From Alisma plantago-aquatica (taxonomy: Eukaryota > Streptophyta > Magnoliopsida > Alismatales > Alismataceae): a stretch of 64,000 nucleotides of DNA. The notes under the pieces were generated by a model. That model was not told where the DNA came from. It ran no database searches and saw only the letters and a program-made list of their open reading frames with translations. The stretch is from contig OY856413.1 in assembly GCA_963693085.1 (NCBI GenBank), positions 469,756,879-469,820,878 on the forward strand. Direction: 5' to 3'. Below are positions 46,986-58,363 of the stretch, piece by piece (the stretch's first letter is position 1; each line of letters starts with the position of its first letter). The position numbers and the translations under genes were made by a program.

Positions 46986-49170
46986 GTAAGTAATTCATTT
47001 CAGCTTATCTACATGAAGTGGGCGTTTAAGGCGTTTTAGGCCCAAATTATGCAATTTAAAGGCTAAACTAGCATGAATCGAGTCTAGATTTGGTCAAATT
47101 AGATCACCTCCAGTCATTGCATGGTTGATATAGGTCTAATTTAGGAAAATCAGGTCTGATTTGGGGAAATGAGGATTGATTTGGGCCAAATTGGTATGTC
47201 CTCATAGCGCTGTTTGTTAAGTTTTTTCTACTTTTTCATATTTTATTGTTCTTGCTTCTTTCTCTTTTCTTTTTTTATCCATTCTCCTGCATCTTATTCC
47301 TGCGTCCTACTGCTATGTTTTTTCTGAGTTATTCATCCTATATTCCCTCCTACTACTATGCAAGCATGTGCATATTTTCTTTTTCAAATTTGTCCTATAC
47401 ATCCTGCTGCGAAATCTACTACTACTATTTACATATCTAATTTTCTTTTTCTGATTTCTTCCTCCTAAATCTCCTCTCTTAGCCACTGTTGTTTGCATGT
47501 TTCCATTTATTTTCACTGACCTATTCCTTCATCTATATTTTCTAATTCAGCACCTGCTACTGCTGTTTTTTATTTTGTTTTGTTGATTCTTCCTCTTTCA
47601 ATCTCCTTTCACTGCCCTTGGTTTGTCTTATTCTGACTTCTTCCTACAGAACTTCTACCATTTGCATGCTCTTTTTATCCCATTTTCTCTCACCAATTCG
47701 TACTTGTCTTCCTCTTACTGTTGTTTAATTTTCTTCATGTTAATTCTGTTGTCCCTGATTCTCCTATAGTTATCAATTCAAATTAAAGATGGCAGTAATT
47801 GTGATGATGGTCCCATATGGAAGCTACATACCAGGATAGTTAAATGCTACATATTCTACAAAACTCCCTTTTAGTTCTAAGAGGCATAGATCTTCAGAAA
47901 TATATCCTCAAATTTTTAGTACATCTGCTGCTTGTCTATAGATAAGGTGTGGAAGTGGCACTGCATTTGAGTCTATGACAAAAGGGTGGGTGTAAGAGAT
48001 GATGAGAGGCTGGTTGATGGTGTTCTCTAAAGGGTGGGGTGGGGTCAAATTTCTCAAGAAACTCTCTCAGGAAACCTAGTCAGTTTCTTCATATACTTCA
48101 TGCTGCTAATATCTCTAATATATGTAAGCACACTGATGATACAAGTTCGTTAGGTCTCACCTCTTCTAGGTATGTTATGTTGTCCTCATGGTTGTGCAAT
48201 TCCTACTACATATTATTAATCTTCATATCTTATCCTCATAGCTCGTGGTTGTGAAATTCCTTTAACTTCTCAATTAACATCTCAATTGAGGATAAAGCTG
48301 CAGCCTCCCTTTGGTTTCCAAAAACCCTTAGGATTGATGGTGGTGGATGTTGGATGGTGGTGGTGGTGGATGTTGGATGGTGGTGGTGGTGTTGGCTGGT
48401 GGGTGGGAGTGCTGATGTGTAGGTGTTGGTGGTGGCTGATGGTGCAGGCTGTTGGTGGTGGCTGATGGTGTGGGATGGTGGTGGCGTGCAGTAGCATGCT
48501 GCTAGGAGATGATGATGTTATGATGGAAGATTGGGTGGTCTATAGATTTGTAGGTGGTTTCTAGGAGATGGGAGGAAGTACTAGCATGTTGCTGATGTGG
48601 AGGTGGTTTCTTGGGGTGGTTGTTGGCTGATGTGGAAGCATCAGCTTGCTGCTATGCTAAAGATAATTTAAAGAGTAGAATGTGTAGGTGTTAAGAGGTT
48701 GTGGAGGGAGAGATGGGGTGGTTGCTAGAGTGGAAGCAGCAACTTGCTGTAGTAATTGAGGTTCTAATGTTAAATTGTCTACAGGAGTCTGTTCTAATGT
48801 TTAAACTCTACGATCCAACTGCATGGAAGTTGGAATGAGATATAGGCTTGTGTATAGATAGAGTTTTATTCATTCTCATCAATAATGTGAAGTTTTTCTG
48901 CAAAATAATGTTCATGTGGTTAATCATGAGAGGATCGTCCTCTTTTTGTATGTGTAGATGCATCTCACTTATGAAAGAAACTAAGTGCATTCAACAGAGA
49001 TATAGGCGTGTACTATTTAACTAACCCACTGAGTTTTTTTAATTATGTATTAGTTACTGAGCTCAACCATAATTTTAGTTTACGGGTGCATGTTGCTGCT
49101 ATGTTGGTTCACTTACATTTTTCTCTACTTCGCACTCGCTCTGATTTCCTTTTTGTATTTATATTGATAG
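46986..49170 (+). other. Large intron of the second CACTA gene with composition-biased tracts
   Basis: 2185-bp intron between GTAAGT and TTGATAG. Contains a pyrimidine-rich tract (47220-47760) similar in texture to the one at 40340-40700, and a G/T-rich minisatellite (about 48335-48490) built on GGTGGTGGATGTTGGATGGT. No coding segment recognised. The short motif family GGTCTAATTT/GGTCTGATTT near 47130-47170 resembles, in complement, sequence at 6390-6520. Confidence 0.6.
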
Positions 49171-49726
49171 GGTAGAATTTCTTTTAATGATGCATTTCGA
49201 CCGACAATGCGCCTTGGAGTAGACCAAAACCGAAATATAAGGGTAAGTTATTTGTTGTACTATGATTTATGTATTAACTTTAAATTCTATGAATATAATG
49301 ATTTGTCATTTTTAGGAGAAGAATATTCAAGTACCTAACCGTATGAGGCCTGGCATTGATGAAGAGCACCACACCATTTGAAGGAATATGGAGACATTAT
49401 AGATCTTAAGAGTTTCTAGCATGATATGTTCATTGTCATCAATCTCAAATTTTAAAACCATATGTACTCTTTATTTATATCAACGTTGAGCACGCAATGT
49501 ATGGATAATATTTTCCTTCAATATCAAAAATTGGTTTGAGGTGATTTAACATTTTTATGTGTCATTTTGGTGTTGAATCTTCTTATGATGTCATGTGAAT
49601 TAGTATAAAAATATTGCTTGAGGTTATGTATACAAAGTTTTCATTTAAAATTTGATATTCACTATAGTAACAATTAATTAACATTTAATAAATCATTCAA
49701 TAATCAATAACCAAATCATTTACAGT

Positions 49727-50158
49727 AGTCCCTCATAAATATATTGATGAAGGTCCAGATTGACCATCAAAATTGCATTCATGACTACCACATAGCCCCT
49801 CAAAAATATATTCTCCAGGACCATCAAGTCCCTCAAAAATGTATTCATGAAGGCTAAATAGTCCCTCAAAAATGTATTCATGAAGGCTAAATAGTCCCTC
49901 AAAAATGTATTTATGAAGGCTAAATAGTCCCTCAAAAATGTATTTATGAAGGCTAAATAGTCCCTCAAAAATGTATTTATGAAGGCTAAATAGTCCCTCA
50001 CAATTGTATTCGTGAGGGCCACTGGTATTTGTCACGTGAGTTCTCTTCACGGACCATTTGTGAGGGCCAGACCCTCAACCGTCCCTATTTCTGAGGGCCT
50101 GTAGAGAGGGGTTTGTGACAGGACTCTCCCGTGAATAATGGCCCAGTTTTTTGTAGTG
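49727..50158. repeat. 3' subterminal tandem repeats and terminal repeat of the CACTA element
   Basis: About five near-identical 33-bp units AGTCCCTCAAAAATGTAT plus T/CATGAAGGCTAAAT (49830-49995), flanked by diverged units, then CCATTTGTGAGGGCC (50053) and the terminal GGCCCAGTTTTTTGTAGTG. Each unit is a degenerate dyad (CCCTCA...TGAAGG), suggesting a binding site for a dimeric protein. The minus-strand ORFs here are repeat artefacts. Confidence 0.88.
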
Positions 50159-53100
50159 ATAATGAATGTGATGTAGTGGTATGGTTTCCACAAGCTTGGG
50201 CACCAAGATTAAGCTTGTAAAGCAATGTTGTGCATTAAAACCTAGTTTTGGTGAAAAGTGCAATTTACCCAAAATCTAGGGTTTAATATGCAAATTACCA
50301 CTTCAATAAAGTCCCTAATGTTTCTTGGCATCATGTAGAGCAAAGAAAATGAGAGTTACTTCTCCTTTGAATTAAGATGGAGGAGAGAGAATCTTGATAT
50401 TAAAATAATCAAGATTTAATCCTAATTGAAACTTTAATTCAATTTAGGGCAAAAATGAATAAAAATAATTGAAGGGCTTTCAACCAAAATGTTTTGGGTT
50501 GATTTTGAATAAGGATGGACCTTCCTTTGCCAAGATAAGGAACGAAAATATCTTAAGTAGGTGAAATTCCACTCACCTTATTATAAAGAAAAGTAATTTC
50601 CACTCACATATGGGATCTTAATATAATAAGCATTAAGGTGCTTAATTTGTTTTTCTTTAAATTGAGGATAATGAAGGCGAATTAAAGGCAAAGGGATATG
50701 CCTCATATCCATGGAGTTGAGGGGGAAGAGGCGGCCATAATTTTTGGATTAATTGGATTTTTATAAGGCATATTCTCTCTCATCAATTTCTTTATAAAAG
50801 TGCCATTTCCAAGCCCAAACCAAGGCCTTTCTCGGATTTTCTTCTTCCCCTTGCTAGCAAAACCGACCAAGGAGCTAGGGAGGAGCAGGGAGCACGCCCC
50901 CAACCTGTGGGTAAGCCCTTGACCTTCGTTCTCCTTGATTTCATGGTGGAAATCGAAAGTAAATTATGGATTCCTTCTTATTTCGATCTCCTCTTCAACC
51001 CTAGCCTACTTTTGCAATCAAAAGCTTGAGGACGAGCCTAGGGGGAGTTGATAGAGATTCATCCACCATTAATGGAGTGAGCGTGGAGCTTTGGAGCTCA
51101 ATTGGAGGCGGGTTTTATAACTCAAACCCTTAAACATTTCTATTCCATCAATTCTCTATGCTTTGTTGATTGATTTCTTCAATTTGATACACTCTTGTTT
51201 CTTTGCTGCAATTTCCATCAAGAACGGTTGATGTTCTTGGTTGTTCGAAGGAAGGGGATTATGACATCATCCTAGATGCTTATCCAAAGAAAATTACCAA
51301 GCAAAACCGTTTTGATAGCTACTCCAAATCGTTTTAATTTGATTGGCTATGCGGTTTCAGCAAACCGTTTAAGGGCAAACGGTTTGAAACCGTTTGGGAG
51401 CAAACGGTTTCAAGACCATTTGAGATGGTTGACCAAGCATTGACCGTTTGGTAATTTTGTTCCTAATTATGTAGGCTGATAACCCTCCAAATTTGAGGGA
51501 TTAACTCCAAAGGAATCGAGAGTTGAAGGCCAATCAATTAGGCAATCAGATTGAATTATGTGCTGATTTTCAACCTGATTAACTTGACCTGGTTGAGCAA
51601 ACGGTTTCAAGACCGTATAAGATGGTTGACCAAGTGTTGACCGTATGGAATTCCTGTTCATCATTATGTTTATTAATAACCCTCCAAATTTGAGGGATTA
51701 ACACCAAAGGAATCGTGAGTTGAAGCCTAATAAATTAGGGAAACCTAATTGGATTAAGTGCTGATTTTCAATCTGATTTAATTGAACTCTTTGGGCAAAC
51801 GGTCTCAAGACCATATAAGATGGCTGACTAAGCGTTTACCATATGATATTACTGTTCCTAATGATGTTTGTTAATGGCTCACCAAATTTTATGGATTAAT
51901 TCCAAACGAGTCATGAGTTGAAGGCTAATCAATTGGGCAAACCCTAATTGAAACCAGTGCTGAAATTCCAATGAGTTAATTAGAGATTTTGGGTTGATTA
52001 GCCCAAACGGTCTCAAGACCATTTGGGGGATCATCCAAACGGTCTCAAGACCGTTTGGAGGTCTGGGGTCAAGTATAGTTGACCCATTGAAGGTCCAAAG
52101 GCACCAAATCATATTGCAATTGAGTATTGATGTGCTGATCAACTCAATAGACCAAACCTTGATGAATTTTCACTAGAGTCCAAAGGTTGGATGGACAAAC
52201 GGTCTCAAGACCGTTTGGGACTCATCCAAACGGTCTCAAGACCGTTTGGTGGTCACCCAATACCGTTTGGAGGTCTAGGGTTGAGTATGGTTAGGTGTTT
52301 GAAGGTCTAAAGGTACCAAGTTGTTATACAATGCAATGCTGATTTGGTGATCAATCCAATGATCCCAACCTTAATTGGATGGCTTGGATTTGAGTGATAT
52401 GATGGGAAAACGGTCTCAAGACCGTTTGGAGGTCATCCAAACGACCTCAAGACCGTTTGGGGTCAGGTCATACCCAATTTGGATGATGGTTCAATGGTTT
52501 CAATGTAACTAATCTTGCATTGATTAGTGTTGATGGATCATTGATTCCAAACCCTAATTCAATTGAATCAAACCCTAATTGAGGACCAATTGAGGGTTAG
52601 TTGAGGGTCAAATCAGTTGAAGGTTGACCTATTAAACTCAATTGAAGTATGAGGGTAGGTCCAATTGATGACTGGTTCCATGAATCCAATGATTGAAGGA
52701 ATCAACATTGGAAACCCTAATTCAATTGGATGCTTTATGTAATGGAGGTCCAATGTGATTGAATCTCTTGAGAATTAAGATGATGAATGATCCATTGACC
52801 CAATAATGATTAGTAATGATAGAAAAAGAAGGTACAAAGGTTGAAACCCTAACAGTACCTAAGGGACTAGTACCAATTAAGGAATGAATCCCTAATTGCT
52901 TATTGGACCAATGACTTGATACACTACGTTAATCATAGTGGTATGCTCTTGATTGAAGGGTTGATATGACCTAATCAATTTGAGATGATGTTAACATGAA
53001 TTCATACATGAATATGATTCATGTGGTGATTAAGGGTATGATCCTTAAGAAGAGAGATCATGAAACCCTAATCATGAATATAAACCCTAATTGATAGGGC

Positions 53101-53863
53101 TTTTGGGTTTTAACCCTAATTGAGGGCAATTCTAAATGTAACCCTAATCCAGGGTGAGGATGTAACCCTAAGTCAGGGTAGTGATGTGTGAAACTCCAAT
53201 TTAGGGAAATGAGATGTAAAACCCTAATTGGGATGAATAGTGAATCTCTAATTATGGACAATTGAATGAAATCCTGGTGAAGATGCATAGTAAACCCAAA
53301 TCGTGGGTGACTAAGGTGGAAACCCTAGTTGAGGGTGATTCCATGAGAAACCCTAGTTGAGGGTGATTCCATGAGAAACCCTAGTTGAGGGTGATTTCAT
53401 GAGAAACCCTAATTAAGAGTTAACATCACATGAAGCTTTAATGCTATGTTGTGATGAGAGGCCCTAAGAAGGGTGAAGGTATGTGAGACTCTAATGTGGA
53501 GTCATAATACATAAAGCCCTAATCTTGGGCAATATGACAATGAATTATAATCCTAATTTTAAATAAGGGTATAAGGAAACCCTAATGATGAGATAGAAGG
53601 AATGGCCTTATAAAGGTGAAACATTTAATGTGGTTGATTATAGGCAAGCTTATTGTAAGCAATGCCTTAATCTGAGATGAGTCCATATCATTAAAGATAG
53701 TTGGACCATTATTATGTGTAACCTATGCACTTTATGGTAAGAGTGATAGGTTAGTGGATGAAAGGATTAAGATGGGAAATACCTTAATCCAAGATAAGCT
53801 GGTAACTTAAGAAAGTAGTATGTGATGATCAATGATGAGTTAAAGGAATTAAATTCCATGAAC

Positions 53864-54450
53864 TGTGTAATCAGGATTGGTTACGGACCAATGCCTGGCG
53901 GTGTAATCAGGTTTGGTTAAAGTCCAATACCTGGCAGAGGCGTAATGCCTGTAATCAGGATTGGTTAAAGTCCAATGCCTAGCTGTGTAATCAGGATTGG
54001 TTACGGACCAATGCATGGCTGTGTAATCAGGTTTGGTTAAAGTCCAATACCTGGCAGAGGCTTAATGCCTGTAATCAGGGTTGGTTAAAGTCCAATGCCT
54101 GGCTGTGTAATCAGGATTGGTTAGAGTCCAATGCCTGGCTGTGTAATCAGGGTTGGTTAAAGTCCAATGACTGGCTGTGTAATCAGGATTGGTTACGGAC
54201 CAATGCCTGGTTGTGTAATCAGGGTTGGTTAAAGTCCAATGCCTGGCTGTGAAATCAGGGTTGGTTAGAGTCTAATGTCTGGCTGTGTAATCAGGTTTGG
54301 AGAAATCCAATACCTGGAAGAGGTGTAATGCCTGTAATCAGGGTTGGTTAAAGACCAATGCCTGGCAGTGTAATCAGGTTTGGAAGAGTCCAATACCTAG
54401 CAGAGGCTCAATGCCTGTAATGATGACACAGGATCGGTAATAACCCAATG
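53864..54450. repeat. 37-bp minisatellite in LTR B
   Basis: Same unit as in LTR A but fewer copies and a different order of variants; about 160 bp shorter than the array in A. Confidence 0.93.
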
Positions 54451-55236
54451 CATGTATTAATGATATATGAGTACATGGTAGATGTAATTCCTTATCTGTT
54501 TAGCAGACTGACTAAGGCCAATAAGTTGAAACAAGAATGTCTCATGGGTGACATATCAAGATAATGAGTGTCACAAGAGAAGTTTGACATGATGGTATAA
54601 TATGGAGGATAAATGATATACATGTTCTTCCTATTCCTTATTAAGAGGATGCTTTAAACTGCTTATCATCTGCCTATATTTATCTTCTTACGATGCAATA
54701 TTAATGTTTCTGGCGGAGAGTTATATCTCTCACTGGGGCAATTTACAATTGTCTCACCCCCGTGGGATCCAACATTTTTAGGTGGACGCAGACAAAGAGG
54801 CAGATACTCTTTTGCAGAAAAAGGAAAGCAACAGCTTGGACAGAAGTGAGATCTCAGGTGGAGGCACTAACTGTCAAGTCATATAGATAGTAGTCCTATG
54901 TGTCGTCTCTGTACTCTCAGGTCCTCGGAGTTTTCAGTCAGTGTTTTTGATATATCAAACTGAGGTTTTGGCTTGATGCCTCGAGATTCATATGCTGTCT
55001 GTATATAATGTTCATAAGGCAGCTGATGTTGTAGTCTCTGAAAAGAGATGGTACAGGTTATATATGTTTGAACCATAATGTAAATGTTATACAATGGTTC
55101 TTGTTGTAAAGGATTTCCTATGTGTGGATCTCTTTGCAAAAAGTTTTCATTTTTAGTGATTTTCGCTAATTCGCTACTTGATGAACGCTTCTGCATTAGT
55201 TAATCATGTTTTCGCGAGACGGTCGTGACAATTTAG

Positions 55237-55248
55237 TGGTATCAGAGC
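55237..55248 (+). other. Primer-binding site (initiator Met-tRNA)
   Basis: TGGTATCAGAGC, six bases after the end of LTR B, identical to the complement of the plant initiator Met-tRNA 3' end. This primes minus-strand DNA synthesis in most plant LTR retrotransposons. Confidence 0.93.
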
Positions 55249-56012
55249 TCTAGGTTCGCTGAGTCTACAGAGACATAGGACTAAGGTATCGAGTCTATGT
55301 TAGTGTCCACCAGTATACCCTATAATGATTTCTACTTGTACAGAGAAAGGGTAAAGTTTTAAAATGACTAGAGAGCACAAGGAACACATTTCTTAGGGCA
55401 ATGTTGTTGCATCAAGAAGTGGTGCAAGGATCATGCAAGAATAGAATGAGTGCCTGAAAATCCCCATTTAGACCTGATCAGGATAGAGAATCCTAGGATC
55501 ATGCTCTTATTGGGCAAATCAGGGCAACAGTGATGCATAAAGAAGACTGGATATTGGTGTTACAACCTAGGTCACCAGTCCTTAATACATAAGCTTTGTG
55601 CTTCGAAAGGATTCCTAAATGACATAGTCATGTTGGAACAAGGGAAAATATGGAAAAGATTAACTTATGGCAAGAAAGTAGACTCTGCCATGAGTTTAGA
55701 CAAACTGTATATCTGTGATGGTAGTGCCCAAGGAGAGGCCATAAGATGAGATTTAGAAAATGATGCCTGGAGGAAATCTAGGAATGGAAAATCATGTATG
55801 TATAATGGTATGAAAAGTGAGGAATATGATAGTAAATAAGGTACATACTACCTGATCTTACAATACTTGTATACCCTGGCCAGGTATATGATTATTGTAG
55901 ATAAGCCAAGTATGAAACTCTTAGATTGTTATCTTTTTGATTGCTCTGATCAAGCAGTCATTCTGATACAATCTAATGAGTATCATGAAATAAGAAATAT
56001 GGAATGAATAAA

Positions 56013-56512
56013 GGAAGATGCTTTGTGCAATTCCAATAAAGGAATATGCTTTGTGCAATTCCAATAAAGGAAGATGCTTTGTGCAATTCCAATAAAGGAA
56101 GATGATTTGTGCAATTCCAATAAAGGAAGATGCTTTGTGCAATTCCAATAAAGGAATATGCTTTGTGCAATTCCAATAAAGGAAGATGCTTTGTGCAATT
56201 CCAATAAAGGAAGATGCTTTGTGCAATTCCAATAAAGGAAGATGCTTTGTGCAATTCCAATAAAGGAAGATGCTTTGTGCAATTCCATTAAAGGAAGATG
56301 CTTTGTGCAATTCCAATAAAGGAAGATGTTTTGTGCAATTACAATAAAGGAAGATGCTTTGTGCAATTCCAATAAAGGAAGATGCTTTGTGCAATTCCGA
56401 TAAAGGAAGATGCTTTGTGCAATTCCAATAAAGGAAGATGCTTTGTGCAATTCCAATAAAGGAAGATGCTTTGTGCAATTCCAATAAAGAAAGATGCTTT
56501 GTGCAATTCCAA
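56013..56512. repeat. 28-bp tandem array, about 18 units
   Basis: Unit GGAAGATGCTTTGTG plus CAATTCCAATAAA, 28 bp, nearly identical across 500 bp with rare single-base variants (TATGC, GATGA, CATTAAA, ACAAT). Because 28 is not a multiple of 3, all three minus frames stay open with an 84-nt period, producing spurious ORFs of up to 187 codons. Confidence 0.97.
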
Positions 56513-56662
56513 CCCTAAACAAAAAGGGAAAAGCTATGTGACATTCCTAACTAATAGGAAGAACTATGTGAACATTCCCAATTACATAGAGTTTCTAAGT
56601 GAATTATCTATGTTAGATATATATGTTTTTCCTTTTGATAAGTATTCTTGAGTGACATTTAG

Positions 56663-56674
56663 TGGTATCAGAGC
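56663..56674 (+). other. Second, duplicated primer-binding site
   Basis: A second TGGTATCAGAGC within the internal domain, preceded by GTGACATTTAG. The GTGACA (56652-56657) matches the last six bases of the LTR, so the duplication begins at the LTR/leader border. Confidence 0.9.
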
Positions 56675-58321
56675 TCTAGGTTCGTTGAGTCTACAGAGAC
56701 ATAGGACTAAGTTGTTGAGTTTGTGTTAGTGTCCTCCAATATACCCTATAATGATTTCTGCTTGTGCAGAGAAAGGGTAAAGTTTAAAATGACTGGAGAG
56801 AACAATGAACACATTGCTTAGGGCAATGTTGTTGCACCAAGAAGAGGTGCAAGGGATCATGCAAGAATAGAATGAGTGCCTGAGAATCCCCATTAAGACC
56901 TGATCAGGATAGAGAATCCTATGATCATGCTCTTGTTGGGAAGATTAGGGCAACAGTAATGCATATGAGTGGACTGGATGCTAGGCTTACAACCTAGGTT
57001 ATCAATCCTTAATACAGAAAGCTTGAGCTTTAAATGAGTTCCTAAATGACTTAGTCATGTTGGAACAAGGGAAAATATGGAAAAGATTAACTTATAGCAA
57101 GAAAGTGGACTCTGCTATGAGTTCAGACAGATAATAAATATGTGATGGTAGTGCCCAAGAAGGGGCAATAAGCTGAGAAGTAGGGAATGGTCTCTATAAT
57201 TCTAGAGACATTTGCCTAATGGTTTTAAAAAGCCAAGTTTTTGGTACTAATAGTGCAATAAATGCCTAGTGTACCAGGGAAGTAGCCACTAAGTAATTGC
57301 AAAGGTCTTAACCTTTCACCTTTAAGATTTTATGGCTTAGTTTTTGCTTCAGTAGTAAGACTAGTAAGACCATGATATGAGTACAAGGTATGTTATAAAT
57401 GTGTACATGTTGAGTACACTAAACCCTTTTTGTTATAAAAAAAAAGATTGTTGATATTGTTTTCCCCATTGGTTACTATATAGGGATGAAATGATGAGAA
57501 CTAGAATTTGAATTATGTTCAGTATTCTTTTAAATGCTTTATATTGATCTTACCTCCATGAAAGAGGAAGAGGTATAGAAGAGATGCCTGGATAAAATCC
57601 AGGGATGTTAAATCTTATGTTATGGTAATATGAAAAGAAAGGAATATGATAGCATGTAAGTGCATACTACTCGATCTCAGTACTTGTAAACCCTGATCAG
57701 GTATACAACTATTGATGATAAAGTGAGTATGGAAACTCTTAGATTGATATCTTTTTGATTGCCCTGATCAAGCAATCATTCTGATACAATCTAATGAGTA
57801 TCATGAAATTGGAAATATGATATGGATAAATGTATCATATCTTAAGAACAAGAAAGAAGGATCTGATAGGAATTCAGATCAGTATGTGTATATGAGGAAG
57901 TAAAAGTATGACCCTCATATGATGAGAAAGAGAACAAGGGAGGTGATCCCTATTCTATAAAGTTGTAAATATGATAAAAGAAAGATGAGAATATGATGTG
58001 TATTCAACACATGTGACTGATACCAAGGTAAGAGATTCTAGTATCTGAGAATTATCAGATGATTTAGATTGGCTACCTGGAGTGGTCAACTACGAAATCA
58101 GTCTGATTATATAAAATGATATGAACATCATATGTTAGGGGTTTATGCTTTGCATAAACATAACAACTAAATATGTCTTTAAGATAAGTTCTCAATTGGC
58201 TCTATGAGAATATTGTGGGAAGGAACTTTGTGCTAATAAAAGTTCTATGATGTCTTCATAACAATGAGGTGTTATGAAAAGACATGATGATATGAGGAAT
58301 AAATAATATCTGTTCCCTTTA

Positions 58322-58363
58322 TCTGGGATTTCGGGGACGAAATCCTTGTTAGGGGTTTATAAT
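58322..58363 (+). other. Remnant of the polypurine-tract region
   Basis: GGGATTTCGGGGACGAAATC is followed by TTGTTAGGGGTTTATAAT and then directly by mid-LTR sequence. In intact relatives an LTR start would follow the purine run. Here the LTR start is missing, so the border is a deletion or recombination scar. Confidence 0.7.

Larger units (their letters stand above)
44468..49381 (+). pseudogene. Second CACTA gene (Transposase_24 / Ptta-En-Spm type), two premature stops
   Basis: Ten exons fit, all separated by phase-0 introns: 44468-44866, 44942-45160, 45660-45752, 45835-45903 (end uncertain), 46007-46228, 46312-46395, 46471-46788, 46863-46985, 49171-49242, 49316-49381, about 554 codons. Exons 2-3 read QFKNLVKEWGTEKSK joined to KISEINKANRAKKVMDHTTG, the hallmark of the Ptta/En/Spm plant transposase family (PF03004). 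Exon 6 (KELEETVNGLKNSV) is a short coiled coil. Exon 7 carries a tandem SNSRE-GVGRLSI repeat. The product is expected to be the accessory DNA-binding partner of the transposase, acting at subterminal repeats; that role is inferred. Breaks: TAG at 44693 and TAA at 46753, each a single-base change inside an otherwise open exon. Confidence 0.82.
35685..50158 (+). mobile_element. Complete CACTA (En/Spm) transposon, 14.5 kb, with ATA target duplication
   Basis: Left end CACTACAAAAAAATTGGC; right end, complemented, CACTACAAAAAACTGGGCC. ATA flanks both ends (35682-35684 and 50159-50161). Subterminal repeats containing GTGAGGG/CCCTCA words lie at both ends. Two genes are on the plus strand: a TNPD-like transposase (40705-44136) and a Transposase_24-type second gene (44468-49381). 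The long leader 35.9-40.7 kb contains a GC-rich block, LINE pieces and a large inverted repeat. Cut-and-paste transposition with 3-bp duplications is established for the superfamily. Structure is complete but both genes carry stops. Confidence 0.95.
35432..55230 (+). repeat. LTR B (about 5322 bp excluding the CACTA insertion)
   Basis: Left part 35432-35684, right part 50159-55230. Begins TGTAACATCCCTGACC, ends TCGCGAGACGGTCGTGACA, followed directly by the internal domain. Collinear with LTR A: dyads at 51320-52470, AAACCCTAA-rich block at 53060-53590, 37-bp array at 53864-54450. By eye about 85% identical to A at the left end and higher (about 95%) in sampled central stretches. Confidence 0.92.
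55231..58363 (+). other. Non-coding internal domain of the LARD-like element, tandemly duplicated
   Basis: Two related halves. Unit 1 is 55231-56651; unit 2 runs from 56652 to about 58330. They share the primer-site block, GTCTACAGAGACATAGGACT, TACCCTATAATGATTTCT, AACAAGGGAAAATATGGAAA and TATCTTTTTGATTGC in the same order, at roughly 85-90% by eye. Unit 1 ends in a private 28-bp array; unit 2 has about 370 private bp (57195-57560). No gag-pol homology and no ORF worth calling except repeat artefacts. Confidence 0.9.

Noticed and set aside
49720..50050. Minus-strand ORFs of 100-105 codons with an 11-residue repeat
   Set aside because: They read through the 33-bp subterminal repeats of the CACTA element, which are binding-site repeats rather than coding sequence.
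55921..56522. Three overlapping minus-strand ORFs of 95-187 codons with a repeating peptide
   Set aside because: They are the three reading frames of a 28-bp tandem array (84-nt period). Stop-free by composition, no domain, no start context.
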